Part shown: in pieces, positions 25,488-34,282 of the stretch
How positions within the stretch are numbered: the stretch's first letter is position 1
How the letters are laid out: every line of letters begins with the position of its first letter
Assembly: GCF_037991315.1 (NCBI RefSeq)
Contig: NZ_CP150300.1
Span: 6,448,001 to 6,512,000 of the forward strand
Source: Paenibacillus sp. FSL H8-0079
GTDB taxonomy: Bacteria; Bacillota; Bacilli; Paenibacillales; Paenibacillaceae
Length of the DNA: 64,000 nt
Direction: 5' to 3'
Notes under the pieces: model-generated
What the model was told of the DNA's origin: nothing
The model's database searches: none
Seen by the model: only the letters and a program-made list of their open reading frames with translations
Program-made: the position numbers and the translations under genes

Positions 25488-26945
25488 CTACAGCCCCAGT
25501 AACTCACGTTTGGATGCCTCAGGATCATGTACAACTTCAATCTCATGGTTGAAGATCAATGTCGCACGATCCTGCTCATAAGCAGGCCAGTCCAACCCTG
25601 CGGTGGCTGGTTTACCGTTCTTGGCAAAAGAAATCCAAGCATCCTGTACTTTGAGCGCCAGTTCTGCTGCGGCCTCGTCCGGCTCGGCATTCATATATTT
25701 CAATGCAGGCAGTGTGTTGAAGACAAAGTACATTTCAATGCTGTGAACCGATTTATGAAGCAACGGATGCTCTGGCATCACCCAATCGAAACGATACATC
25801 CACACTGGCGCATGTTGCTGCTGTGCAGCCGCATATTGTACCGAAGAACGCCAGAAATATAGATCGGTCATGACCTGCGCCTGACCATCTGCCGTTTTGG
25901 GATAGCTGTCTGCAATAGCTGCCCGATTCTCCAGATCCGGCGTCATAAAGTCAACGGCTTGTACCATATCGATCTCTGGTGAATACGGAATATGTGGCTG
26001 GATGAATAGCGAACCTTCATGCAACGTTGTGCCGATTAGCACAGGAATATCCTGCGCCGCACCCTCGATTACTGCCTGAAGCGGCGTCTGAGGCAGAGTT
26101 ACTCCATCCAGTACAGGCTGGAATAACAAGGCCATCCCTGCACCGCTCTGCTGTTTGATCGTTTCTGCGGCTGCAATGATTTGCTCTGCCGGAATGGTCT
26201 TTAGCTTCTGGAGATTATCTGGCTCTATGCCAAGAATCTTCAGCATGCCATCGCGCACAGCAGATGCTTGTTCTGCTGGCATGAACTGTGAAGCTCCACT
26301 TTGCATAATGACACGTTGGAACAGTCCCTTGGAGGCAGGCATAGCCATCAACGCTGCGATACTCATGCTGCCCGCCGATTCACCGAATACCGTGACTTGG
26401 TTCGCATCACCGCCAAAAGCAGAGATGTTATCTTTCACCCATTGCAGCGCCGCCACCTGATCCAGCAGACCAACATTCGTTGCAAATGAGTCACCAAGCG
26501 GTGCCATATGCATGAATCCGAGTGGTCCAAGTCGGTAGTTGATCGTCACGACGATTAAGTCACCTCGAAGGGCCAACTGTGTACCATCATATACAGGGAA
26601 ACTTCCGGAGCCGGCTACAAAGGAACCACCATGAATCCACACCATAACCGGTAGTGGTGCAGCCCCCTTTTCCTCAGGTGCCCAGATGTTCAGATATAGA
26701 CTATCTTCTGATTCATTCGGGGTTCCTGTCACACCTTCTGGTTGATGGTTTCGTGGCTGTATATTCTCAGGTCCAAATTGAGTGGCCTGTCTTATTCCCT
26801 CCCATGACTCAGGTTGAACCGGAGCCTGGAAACGTAACTCATCTACTGGGGGTTTAGCATAGGGTATACCCTTCCATACGCTTGCACCATGCAAAAGCTC
26901 GCCTTGAACAGTGCCGTGCTTCGTTGCAACTTGAAGTTCTTTCAT
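25488..26945 (-). CDS. pnbA: Carboxylesterase/para-nitrobenzyl esterase type
   Basis: 485 residues, the usual size of the bacterial type-B carboxylesterases. TKHGTVQGELLHGASVWKGIPYAKPPV at the N-terminus, EDSLYLNIWAPEE, oxyanion region PVMVWIHGGSF, nucleophile VFGESAGSMS (about Ser 187), acid region TTLHEGSLF and His in HSIEMYFVFN. No signal peptide, so cytoplasmic. Family members hydrolyse a broad range of esters. Start ATG 26945; the upstream site GGAAGTAGAAGCGGC is moderate. Confidence 0.9.
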   Translation of the reverse strand: MKELQVATKHGTVQGELLHGASVWKGIPYAKPPVDELRFQAPVQPESWEGIRQATQFGPENIQPRNHQPEGVTGTPNESEDSLYLNIWAPEEKGAAPLPVMVWIHGGSFVAGSGSFPVYDGTQLALRGDLIVVTINYRLGPLGFMHMAPLGDSFATNVGLLDQVAALQWVKDNISAFGGDANQVTVFGESAGSMSIAALMAMPASKGLFQRVIMQSGASQFMPAEQASAVRDGMLKILGIEPDNLQKLKTIPAEQIIAAAETIKQQSGAGMALLFQPVLDGVTLPQTPLQAVIEGAAQDIPVLIGTTLHEGSLFIQPHIPYSPEIDMVQAVDFMTPDLENRAAIADSYPKTADGQAQVMTDLYFWRSSVQYAAAQQQHAPVWMYRFDWVMPEHPLLHKSVHSIEMYFVFNTLPALKYMNAEPDEAAAELALKVQDAWISFAKNGKPATAGLDWPAYEQDRATLIFNHEIEVVHDPEASKRELLGL

Positions 26946-27122
26946 GCCGCTTCTACTTCCTCTCCATGAATAGGTTAGACTAGCGATTAATCAGTTAATG
27001 TGTACTTATTTGAGTATAGTTTGTACGCGCACTCGTTTACAACTTTACCCAGACTTATGTGCTCACACTACGTTTCACGTGGAACTTTATAGTCAAAATC
27101 CGATCAATTTCTATCTACATTC

Positions 27123-27782
27123 TTACATTAACAATACACTTAATGAGTTCCAGATCATATGGATTAACATCCCTGGCAGCAGTGATTTCGTTTTATAAAA
27201 TATATAACCCAACACGAGTCCAAACATGGAAGTAGCTAAAAAGACATCACCGTGCAACAAACCGAAAATCACTGAGGAGATCACTAAGGACAGCCATGTT
27301 CCGTATTTGTTTGAAAGAGTTGAGAAAATTAACCCTCTAAACAGTAGTTCCTCGTAGAAGGGAATACCTATACAGATGGCTAAAATGACAAAGATATTTT
27401 GAAAAGTCATGATTGAGTCCAGAGCGCCCAAGTTAAAGATTTCTCTCTGACTCTCGTTGGATTCCATCCCCGAACCTAGTATGAAAATACTGGTTAACCC
27501 AAATAATACGAGTCCACTTATGATATAAAGGGCGGCTGTCCTCATATTTATTTTGTAATACAGTGACTCACGTATGTATTTTCTGAACCTTTTGTTAAGA
27601 GCGAGAAACCACGTGTAGGATATCAATTGAAATAACAATATTATAAATGCTTCATTTACATCTTTTACTCCTAACCCCCCAAAAATTAAGGATGCAAGTA
27701 TAAAAGTAATTGCGGGAAGTATAATTATTAAGCCTGTTTTTATAGCTATCTCTTTCAAATTATAATCACTGTCTAGCCGCAT
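27123..27782 (-). CDS. CPBP-family intramembrane protease
   Basis: 219 residues with about six to seven membrane spans. The three family motifs are present: EELLFRG (EExxxR, about residue 142), FGLLHGD (FxxxH) and HMIWN (HxxxN) near the C-terminus. This ABI/CPBP (Rce1-like) family includes proteases and bacteriocin-immunity proteins. It lies 65 bp downstream of a 61-residue membrane peptide gene in the same direction. The surrounding DNA is visibly more A/T-rich than neighbours, suggesting acquisition. Start ATG 27782 follows GAGGTGGAACCTGCTA. Confidence 0.87.
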   Translation of the reverse strand: MRLDSDYNLKEIAIKTGLIIILPAITFILASLIFGGLGVKDVNEAFIILLFQLISYTWFLALNKRFRKYIRESLYYKINMRTAALYIISGLVLFGLTSIFILGSGMESNESQREIFNLGALDSIMTFQNIFVILAICIGIPFYEELLFRGLIFSTLSNKYGTWLSLVISSVIFGLLHGDVFLATSMFGLVLGYIFYKTKSLLPGMLIHMIWNSLSVLLM

Positions 27783-27847
27783 TAGCAGGTTCCACCTCTT
27801 ATAGTAATGTGCTCATGGGGACTATCAAAGGAGTTGTGCACTACTTC

Positions 27848-28033
27848 TCAAACTGCGTTAAAAAAATGTTCAAGAAAGTTTCCTAGCTTTTGTCCCAACC
27901 CATAGAATCCTTCTGTAAAGAAAACTGCACCTTTTATGAAAACATTAAATGCATAAAAGATAATGATTGCTAGCATGGGTATAATCAAAGGTAACATCGA
28001 TTTTCCAAATGAAGTCCAGTTGATCTTTTGCAT
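27848..28033 (-). CDS. Small hydrophobic peptide (61 aa), possible bacteriocin-like or membrane peptide
   Basis: 61 residues from ATG 28033 (GAAGGGAGTAACTTTCC). Basic N-terminus MQKINWTSFGKS, one strong membrane span (LIIPMLAIIIFYAFNVFI), then an amphipathic tail with several Gly and Phe (GFYGLGQKLGNFLEHFFNAV). No Gly-Gly leader and no Cys. It immediately precedes the CPBP protease gene. CPBP proteins are known immunity or processing partners of class II bacteriocins, so an antimicrobial or signal peptide is possible; a plain membrane protein is equally consistent. Confidence 0.55.
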   Translation of the reverse strand: MQKINWTSFGKSMLPLIIPMLAIIIFYAFNVFIKGAVFFTEGFYGLGQKLGNFLEHFFNAV

Positions 28034-28399
28034 GGAAAGTTACTCCCTTCAATGAAATTGTTTGTCCTTATTCACCTACAAATAAAACGAGATCATACTC
28101 AAGCTCATTGCGATTTTTTCCAAGCCCAATATAATTGCCTCCTCTTTTTTTAAGAAATTCAATATTACCACTCTCTCATATCCAACATGACAGGAATCAG
28201 ATAACAAAGGTACATTCTACCAGAATCTAAACACTCTAATCCATCAAGTTAATTTCAATACTAGTTTTGTATGGAATTAGAACCATATTATCAATAAAGA
28301 GCCACCCATAAGAGTGACTCTTTCTCTCTAAACTACTGAGAGTCTTACTATACGTTCTACTTTGGTAGCCTTTTTTAGGTACCACCCTAGGTACACTAT
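28034..28399. other. 366-bp intergenic region
   Basis: A/T-rich spacer upstream of the small peptide gene and downstream of the metallophosphoesterase gene. Apart from the terminator-like hairpin at 28296-28325 I see no reading frame, repeat or recognised site. Confidence 0.5.
28296..28325. terminator. Terminator-like hairpin after the phosphoesterase operon
   Basis: AAAGAGCCAC...GTGACTCTTT with one mismatch and a short loop. It sits 75 bp downstream of the stop at 28400. The T-tract is modest on both strands. Confidence 0.55.
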
Positions 28400-29488
28400 T
28401 TAACTACCCTTCACAGGATAACGCACCGTAAACTCAGCACCCTCGATCCATTTGCTCGTAACAAAGTTCCGTCCCTTCACAACCACTCGATCCCTATAAA
28501 TCTCCACATGAAGCCCTTCACTGCCTTCCAAATGTTCATCCTGATCCGTCCATAGATAACCTACAGACGACGCATTGAACATGGTTGGCATGTGGCCTGC
28601 ACCATCGTACATCGTATGCTGTGCCTCCAATTGCCAGTGGGTATGGCCCGAGAAGAGGATCGCTTGCGGGTATTTAGCCAGAACGGCCTTGAGTTCCACA
28701 TCCTGATTCACACCATACCATCCCTGTTCCTTCAGCGATCCAGCTACCGTATCCATAAGCGGCTGGTGCAAGAAGAGAAAGATGGGTTGATTCGGCGTTG
28801 CTCGCTCAGACAATTTCGACTCTAGCCACTCCAACTGTTCAGCCGACATATCGCAATCCTTCGGATGAGGTTGCTCGGTGCCCAGGAAAATATAATGATA
28901 CCCATCAATCCAATGATCGTGGTAAGAGCCTCTCATGCCTGTTGTCCCTTCAAAATCACTTAATCGACGTTGCCATAACCCGGCGACCGTAATGGATGCA
29001 GCTTCGTCTGAGATATCTTGGCCCACCTGCTCCAAAGGTGCAGCAGACAACGTATAGGTTCCGCCGGATAGCTGCTCAATCAGTGCAGCTGATTCAGCAG
29101 CGGTTTGTTTTTTGACTAGCTCCATGTCTGCTTCTTGCTCCAACAACTTGGCTACTTCATCCTCTTTCATCTCGAGCAAAATGATCGGCGGATCTTGCCA
29201 TACCACGGCTCCAATATCATGATTCCCTACCGTGTAACGGATGTCCGGCAAGTTCTTCGCATGTTGCTTCCATATACGTTGCAACTCACGATATTCGCTC
29301 GGCAGCCCTCGATCCGTCACATCGCCCACATGCATGATTCCGCTACTACCCTCACTGAACGTAGCTATGTCGGCTAACGCTTGCTCCAGATGCCGGTTAT
29401 GAATATGATCTGCCTCATCCCGCACATGTGTGTCCGTAATGACCTGAAAGCTGGCAAGAGGTTGCTCAGAGATATGTTTATTTCCCAT
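28400..29488 (-). CDS. Metallophosphoesterase
   Basis: 362 residues. Calcineurin-like phosphoesterase motifs in order: DTHVRD (D-x-H), MHVGDVTDRG (GDxxDRG), VGNHD (GNHD), LFLHQPL and FSGHTHW (GHxH), all binding the two-metal centre. No signal peptide, so it acts in the cytoplasm. The start ATG 29488 overlaps the stop of the SMR gene by one base (TGATG), showing translational coupling. It is the last gene of a run that begins with the UgpB-like transport genes, so a phosphodiester or phosphomonoester imported by that system is a reasonable but unproven substrate. Confidence 0.87.
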   Translation of the reverse strand: MGNKHISEQPLASFQVITDTHVRDEADHIHNRHLEQALADIATFSEGSSGIMHVGDVTDRGLPSEYRELQRIWKQHAKNLPDIRYTVGNHDIGAVVWQDPPIILLEMKEDEVAKLLEQEADMELVKKQTAAESAALIEQLSGGTYTLSAAPLEQVGQDISDEAASITVAGLWQRRLSDFEGTTGMRGSYHDHWIDGYHYIFLGTEQPHPKDCDMSAEQLEWLESKLSERATPNQPIFLFLHQPLMDTVAGSLKEQGWYGVNQDVELKAVLAKYPQAILFSGHTHWQLEAQHTMYDGAGHMPTMFNASSVGYLWTDQDEHLEGSEGLHVEIYRDRVVVKGRNFVTSKWIEGAEFTVRYPVKGS

Positions 29489-29826
29489 CAAGAATCACTC
29501 CATTTCAGTCCAATAATGCCAATCAGAATAAAACCGATCCATACCATCGACGTGAGCCGCAGACGTTCACCGAAATAGTAATGCCCTACGACGCCAATGA
29601 GCGTAATGCCGACCCCAGACCAGATCGCATAGGCTACAGCCAGCGGCATATACTTCACTGCAAAGTTGAGGAACGTAAAGCTTGCTCCATAACAAACAAA
29701 CATCAACACCGAAGGCCATAACCGTGAGAATCCATCCGATACTTTTAGCAAAATAGTAGCACTCAACTCTAGTCCGATGGCCAGAGCCAACAGAACCCAG
29801 CCCAAGTAAGCGTGACTGTTCGTCAT
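29488..29826 (-). CDS. SMR-family small multidrug/quaternary-ammonium transporter
   Basis: 112 residues with four membrane spans. The essential Glu is in the first span (LALAIGLELSATILLK), and YAIWSGVGITLIGVVGHYYFGERL is the family signature of EmrE/QacE-like proteins. SMR proteins exchange protons for cations such as quaternary ammonium, guanidinium or polyamines. It overlaps the HAD gene by 4 bp and the phosphoesterase gene by 1 bp, so the three are coupled. Paired SMR subunits often exist as two genes; only one is here. Confidence 0.9.
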   Translation of the reverse strand: MTNSHAYLGWVLLALAIGLELSATILLKVSDGFSRLWPSVLMFVCYGASFTFLNFAVKYMPLAVAYAIWSGVGITLIGVVGHYYFGERLRLTSMVWIGFILIGIIGLKWSDS

Positions 29827-30593
29827 CGATTCAACCCACCATTCAGCAATTCATGGAACGATTGAATCGTTCTATCCGCCAAGCGGATTTTTCCCGGTTC
29901 GCCAATCCCAATCCTGTACCCCGCACCAGCGGTTCGTGCCATCTCCATGTCTCCGTCCGTATCTCCAATGACCACCGTATGCTGCACAGATACACCTAAC
30001 CGTTCACAAGCAAGTAGAAGCATATCGGGAAAAGGTTTCCCCCGCTCCACCAGATCTGTGCCAATCACCACGTCAAAGAAGGAATCCAGCCCCATCCACT
30101 GCAAGTGCTTGACTGCACTAGGTGTATCATCTGCCGTCACGACACCCATAACCACGCCTTCGGTACGGCACTGTTCAAGGAATTCTCGAACTCCCGGTAA
30201 CGGACGTGCCGGACGATGTTTCTCCATCTCTTCCTCTGCTTGCGCCAAACACTCCCGAACCATGATCTTGGCTTCCGCCCAGCTGAGACCCGCACGATAT
30301 CCATGCCACGTCAGTACGGCGTACACTTCATCCATTGTGCCCATGGCCAGCGGCCCCCGGACGTCATACCCATTCATTCGGCCTTGTTCATCGTGGAAAG
30401 TTCCCCAGATCTGTGGAAGTTCATCTGTGTTAATACGAAGTCCTTGGGTAGCTAGCTGGTCTCTGAAGTCGTTCAACACACAATCGGTCCAGAACCCCCA
30501 CATGCCCGTAAAATCAAGTAATGTCCCATCCTTATCGAACAAAACAGCTTCAATCGGATTCGGTAATCCGTCCATATACGTCTCATCTTGCAT
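29823..30593 (-). CDS. HAD-superfamily phosphatase (phosphoglycolate phosphatase-like)
   Basis: 256 residues. HAD motif I FDKDGTLLDF, motif II VTADDTP, motif III Lys in RGKPFPDMLL, motif IV GDTDGDMEMA, and a helical cap between I and II, as in subfamily IA phosphatases. Cytoplasmic. Start ATG 30593 follows AAGGAGTTTAACCA. It overlaps the SMR gene by 4 bp and lies 95 bp after the substrate-binding protein gene, with a terminator-like hairpin between, so it may be partly uncoupled from the transporter genes. Confidence 0.88.
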   Translation of the reverse strand: MQDETYMDGLPNPIEAVLFDKDGTLLDFTGMWGFWTDCVLNDFRDQLATQGLRINTDELPQIWGTFHDEQGRMNGYDVRGPLAMGTMDEVYAVLTWHGYRAGLSWAEAKIMVRECLAQAEEEMEKHRPARPLPGVREFLEQCRTEGVVMGVVTADDTPSAVKHLQWMGLDSFFDVVIGTDLVERGKPFPDMLLLACERLGVSVQHTVVIGDTDGDMEMARTAGAGYRIGIGEPGKIRLADRTIQSFHELLNGGLNR

Positions 30594-30626
30594 TGGTTAA
30601 ACTCCTTGTCTGCGATCTTGTATAAA

Positions 30627-30663
30627 CGGAAAGGACGGTACAGCATGTACCGCCCCTTTCGCT
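30627..30663 (-). terminator. Hairpin after the substrate-binding protein gene
   Basis: On the minus strand GAAAGGGGCGGTACA-TGC-TGTACCGTCCTTTC forms a long stem with one or two mismatches, followed by CGTTT. It is a weak terminator or a transcript-stabilising stem inside the operon. Confidence 0.6.
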
Positions 30664-30688
30664 TGATTCACTTGCCTGTATAAGTTTC

Positions 30689-32062
30689 TTATTTCGTTAT
30701 ACGATCCAGTTCTTTCTGCGCTTTCTCTTTCGCTTCCTTCAGCGCCTGTTCAGCAGGCATATTATTGATTTGTACTTTATCAGCTGCATCTTTCAATGCA
30801 TCGTTGATTTTGCCACCTGTTGGATCCTGGAATGGAGCCGAAGCGTGAGCTGCTTGTTGCAGTGGTACGGTGATCTGTGGATTTTCTTCACTGAATTTCA
30901 TGAACTCTGGATCTTGTTGAGCCGATTGACGTACTGCAATATATCCAGTGTTCATGGACCATGAAGCTGTGTTGGACGTCTCAGAGAAATACGTAAACCA
31001 TTTATAAGCAGCTTGTTGTTGCTCTGGACTCGCTGCTGCCGGAATACCTGCCAAAATGGCATTCGCTACCGGTTTACCTTCACCAATGCCTTCCCAACCT
31101 GGTTGTTGCATCGCAGCGACTACGCTAAAGTCCAAGTCACCTTGGTCACCACTAGATCCGGTGTAACCTGCTGCTTTGTTTTTCATCACATTATCAATTG
31201 TTTTGTACCAATATTCCCAACCTTGACCACCATACTCGATACCCATGATTTTGTCTTCGTTAATCCATTTACGGAACAGGTCCCATGTCTCGATCCACTC
31301 TGGGGAGTCAATCATGACGGTTTTGCCATCGTCGCTAAGAATCTGACCACCCTTACCCAATACGGCATCAATCATGTTGTCTTTACCCCACATCGGTTGC
31401 CAGCCAGAGAAGGTTGTCTTGCCATTCTCTTGTTTACTCATCTTCGCTGCTGCTTCAGCCAACGCTTCCCATGTTGTCAGACTCGCTGGATCGATTCCGT
31501 TCTCTTTTAACGTATCCATGCGGTAATACATGATTTGGGTCGTTCCATACATAGGTAGGAAGTATTGCTTACCATCCACTTCCCCTTGGTTCAGGAACGT
31601 TTGAATGAAATCATCTTTCTTAAAATTCGGGTCTGCCGCGATCATCTCATCCATCGGTGCATAGTATCCTTTGCGCGCCCAGTCTATGTTAGCACTCAGT
31701 ACAGCGGCCGGAACCTTCTTGGAAGCAATCGCTGCTTGCAGCTTCTGTTCCGTCTCCGTGTAATCTGCTTGTACAATTCCCTTCACAACGACTTCGTTCT
31801 GGGAGGCATTGAACGCATCAATCGTTTTTTTCATGTTATCGCCCAGATTACCACCCAGACCATACCAGAATTCAATCTCCACCGGATCTTTCGCCTGAGC
31901 TTCGGTTCCACTGGCAGCAGCCGTCGTGCTTGATTCTGCAGGTGCTTGTGTTCCACAAGCCGTCAGTAGCGCAAAGCTGGTCGCGAGTACCAGCGACATG
32001 CCACCCTTCCAGTTCAACCTCAATCTCTTTTTCCATGTCATGCTTGCCTGACTCCAATTCAT
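30689..32062 (-). CDS. ABC transporter substrate-binding lipoprotein, UgpB-like
   Basis: 457 residues from ATG 32062 (GGGAGGAACGACA upstream). Basic N-terminus, hydrophobic core and lipobox LTAC, then a Ser/Thr/Ala linker. The mature part resembles family-1 sugar-binding proteins, closest in pattern to UgpB (glycerol-3-phosphate/glycerophosphodiester): EIEFWYGLGGNLGDNMKKTIDAFN, YYRMDTLKENGIDPASLTTWEAL, NTGYIAVRQSA, and the C-terminal MPAEQALKEAKEKAQKELDRI. It captures substrate outside the membrane for the two permeases encoded just upstream; no ATPase gene is in the operon, so a shared MsmX-type ATPase is expected. Substrate inferred. Confidence 0.85.
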   Translation of the reverse strand: MNWSQASMTWKKRLRLNWKGGMSLVLATSFALLTACGTQAPAESSTTAAASGTEAQAKDPVEIEFWYGLGGNLGDNMKKTIDAFNASQNEVVVKGIVQADYTETEQKLQAAIASKKVPAAVLSANIDWARKGYYAPMDEMIAADPNFKKDDFIQTFLNQGEVDGKQYFLPMYGTTQIMYYRMDTLKENGIDPASLTTWEALAEAAAKMSKQENGKTTFSGWQPMWGKDNMIDAVLGKGGQILSDDGKTVMIDSPEWIETWDLFRKWINEDKIMGIEYGGQGWEYWYKTIDNVMKNKAAGYTGSSGDQGDLDFSVVAAMQQPGWEGIGEGKPVANAILAGIPAAASPEQQQAAYKWFTYFSETSNTASWSMNTGYIAVRQSAQQDPEFMKFSEENPQITVPLQQAAHASAPFQDPTGGKINDALKDAADKVQINNMPAEQALKEAKEKAQKELDRITK

Positions 32063-32102
32063 TGTCGTTCCTCCCGTTTTAGGTGAAATGTTGGTTTGCA
32101 TA

Positions 32103-32282
32103 AATTGAACTAAGAAATATTTACACTAGCCACTCCAATGACAGAACAACCTTCCGATCGCTGTTATCCCCAGATTTTTTTGATTCCTTTTTATAAAGGT
32201 GAAATTCGGGGATAAAGGCGAGCGCTTCGCTTCTTCAGATTATTTCTGTCCTCTCCGTTTTGTGTAAATGTTTATTTCAATT
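32103..32282. mobile_element. MITE-like inverted-repeat element, copy 2, inside the ABC operon
   Basis: A 180-bp element between the second permease and the substrate-binding protein gene. It is about 80 percent identical by eye to copy 1 (420-642) over the shared parts, for example ACCTTCCGATCGCTGTTATCC and CGCTTCGCTTCTTCAG, and lacks the central 45 bp. Ends are inverted (AATTGAACTAA and TTATTTCAATT) with TA on each side (32101-32102, 32283-32284). As RNA it would fold into a long stem between two operon genes and could affect the relative expression of permease and binding protein. Confidence 0.7.
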
Positions 32283-32303
32283 TATATAGTAGGGTAGTTA
32301 ATA

Positions 32304-33209
32304 TCAGTTCTTGTTCACACCAGCCGTGATATTCACGCTCTGCATGATGGTCTTCTGGGTGAACAGGAAGAGAATAAGTAGTGGTGCGATCGTGAAGGCA
32401 CTCGCAGCCATAATCTGTGGCCAAGCCAGTCCATATGCCCCACCTTCTACAAAGAAGCTGCGCAGACCAGCCGATACCAGCTGCAGGTCAGGATCTTTGG
32501 TGATGAGCATAGGCCAGAAATAGTTGTTGTACTGTTCAATGAACGTAATCAGAACCATCACGGCGAAGCTTGAGCGAACAAGCGGCGTGATAATCGTCCA
32601 GAGAATCCGGAAGTGAGATGCACCGTCCAGTTGTCCGGCTTCCACCAATTCATGAGATACCTGCATGAACGCCTGCCGGATCAGGAAGATCGAGAACACG
32701 CTGACGCAGTTGGATACAATTAAGCCTGTGTAGGAATCCAACAGGTTAAGTTCGCTAAGCACCAGGTAACTAGGCAGATACACGGCTGTACTCGGTATCA
32801 TATAACCCACCAGAATCAGGGATGTCAGTACACCTTTGAGACGGAATTTCATATGTGTCAGAGCGTACGCCATCATACTGGAGTTGACGATCTGAAATAG
32901 ACAGATGGCTAATGCTACCCCGGTACTGTTCAGGATGTAACGGGCAAATGGTGCCGCATTCCAGGCGTCTACATAGTTGCTCCACAGGAATGTCTCCGGC
33001 CAGAAGGTCGGCGGGAACTGCCAGATCTCATCATTGGTTTTGAATCCGCTAATGACCATCCAATAGAAGGGAAAGGCTGTACCCAGCGCGATAACGGCTA
33101 ACAGGAGATAGCGGATCATTTTACTTATTTTAAAATTGGTATGTGACACGTTCTGCAACTCCTTGCGCTTCATCCGTTTAGACTTTTTGTTGGGCAATGT
33201 CATTGTCAT
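32304..33209 (-). CDS. Carbohydrate-type ABC transporter permease (MalG/UgpE-like)
   Basis: 301 residues with six membrane spans. The cytoplasmic EAA loop, where the ATPase docks, is ELVEAGQLDGASHFRILWTIITPLVRSS. N-terminal basic segment then YLLLAVIALGTAFPFYWMVISGFKT, typical of the CUT1 second permease. The start ATG 33209 overlaps the stop of the first permease by one base (TAATG). It works with that permease and the binding protein downstream. Confidence 0.9.
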   Translation of the reverse strand: MTMTLPNKKSKRMKRKELQNVSHTNFKISKMIRYLLLAVIALGTAFPFYWMVISGFKTNDEIWQFPPTFWPETFLWSNYVDAWNAAPFARYILNSTGVALAICLFQIVNSSMMAYALTHMKFRLKGVLTSLILVGYMIPSTAVYLPSYLVLSELNLLDSYTGLIVSNCVSVFSIFLIRQAFMQVSHELVEAGQLDGASHFRILWTIITPLVRSSFAVMVLITFIEQYNNYFWPMLITKDPDLQLVSAGLRSFFVEGGAYGLAWPQIMAASAFTIAPLLILFLFTQKTIMQSVNITAGVNKN

Positions 33210-34084
33210 TAGTAGTGCACCAGACGTCTGCCAAGCAGGAAGGATACTCCCGAGAGCAACACGCAGATCAGAATAATCACAACGGCGATGGACGAAGCTT
33301 CACCTACGTTAAAGGATTCGAATGCAGACTGGTAATACATGTACAGCAACGTTCTCGTTGATCCCGCCGGTCCGCCCTGCGTCATGACATTAATCTGGTC
33401 ATAGGCTTGCAAGGACTGGATTGTAAGAATAATCGAGAGAAAGAATGTCGTTGGTGAGATCAGTGGCAATGTGATACTTCTGAACTTGTCCCAACCGTTT
33501 GCCCCATCGATCGAAGCTGCTTCGAGTAGATCGGACGGTAGATTTCGTAGTGCAACCAGATAAAATACCATCGCCCACCCAATTGACTTCCAAAGGGTAA
33601 CGATCAGAACGGCAACCAATGCCCAGTCTGCGTCACGCAACCAGCCAATCGGAGATACACCAGCCCAGCCCAGCATGAGATTAGCAAGTCCCACTTCGGG
33701 CTCGAAGATCCAGGACCACGCAATGGACACCGCAACTGTCGGGGTGACCCAAGGTGAGAAGAGTAATGTCCGGAAGATGCCGGATGATTTGATTTTGCTA
33801 TTCATGAGCATCGCAAGTGCCAATCCGCCCACAATGGTTGGGATTACACTCCCCAGTCCGAATAACAAGGTGACTTTCAGTGATCGATAGAATTCAGAGT
33901 TCGTCAGCAGATAACTGTAATTGTCCAATCCAACGAACAACTTGTCCGGGCTCATGAAGTCCCAATCGGTGAAACTGAGATAAACGATATATCCCAGAGG
34001 TCCCAGCCAGAAGATCAGCAATGGGATTAGAGCTGGCAGCGTGAATAGAACCGCTTCAGACTCCCTCCATAGTTTTAAACGCAA
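33209..34084 (-). CDS. Carbohydrate-type ABC transporter permease (MalF/UgpA-like)
   Basis: About 291 residues with six membrane spans. EAA loop: LPSDLLEAASIDGANGWDKFRSITLPLISPTT. N-terminal LFTLPALIPLLIFWLGPLGYIVYLSFTDWD is typical of CUT1 first permeases. TTG 34084 is the preferred start because AAGGAG lies 7-8 bases upstream; GTG 34093 overlaps that site. First gene of the transport operon and divergent from the GbsR regulator. Confidence 0.9.
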   Translation of the reverse strand: MRLKLWRESEAVLFTLPALIPLLIFWLGPLGYIVYLSFTDWDFMSPDKLFVGLDNYSYLLTNSEFYRSLKVTLLFGLGSVIPTIVGGLALAMLMNSKIKSSGIFRTLLFSPWVTPTVAVSIAWSWIFEPEVGLANLMLGWAGVSPIGWLRDADWALVAVLIVTLWKSIGWAMVFYLVALRNLPSDLLEAASIDGANGWDKFRSITLPLISPTTFFLSIILTIQSLQAYDQINVMTQGGPAGSTRTLLYMYYQSAFESFNVGEASSIAVVIILICVLLSGVSFLLGRRLVHY

Positions 34085-34159
34085 ATCCCCCACTCCTTAC
34101 TGTCCAATTTTTCTTTAATGATTGGGAATTTTTGATTATAATCAGCTTTATATTTCTTA

Positions 34160-34179
34160 TGTACAAAATTGATTGTACA
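34160..34179. promoter_or_regulatory. 20-bp palindrome between the permease operon and the GbsR gene
   Basis: TGTACAA-N6-TTGTACA, a perfect 7-bp inverted repeat. It lies 76 bp from the permease start and 103 bp from the GbsR start, in the position of a shared operator. Confidence 0.55.
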
Positions 34180-34282
34180 CTTGTATTGAAAATTCTAATT
34201 CCGGGTTATGTTAAAATTAGAGCAAGTCATGTAAAATATAAGGCAGCTAGTGGGAACGCTATCATAAACCAGAGGTGACATT

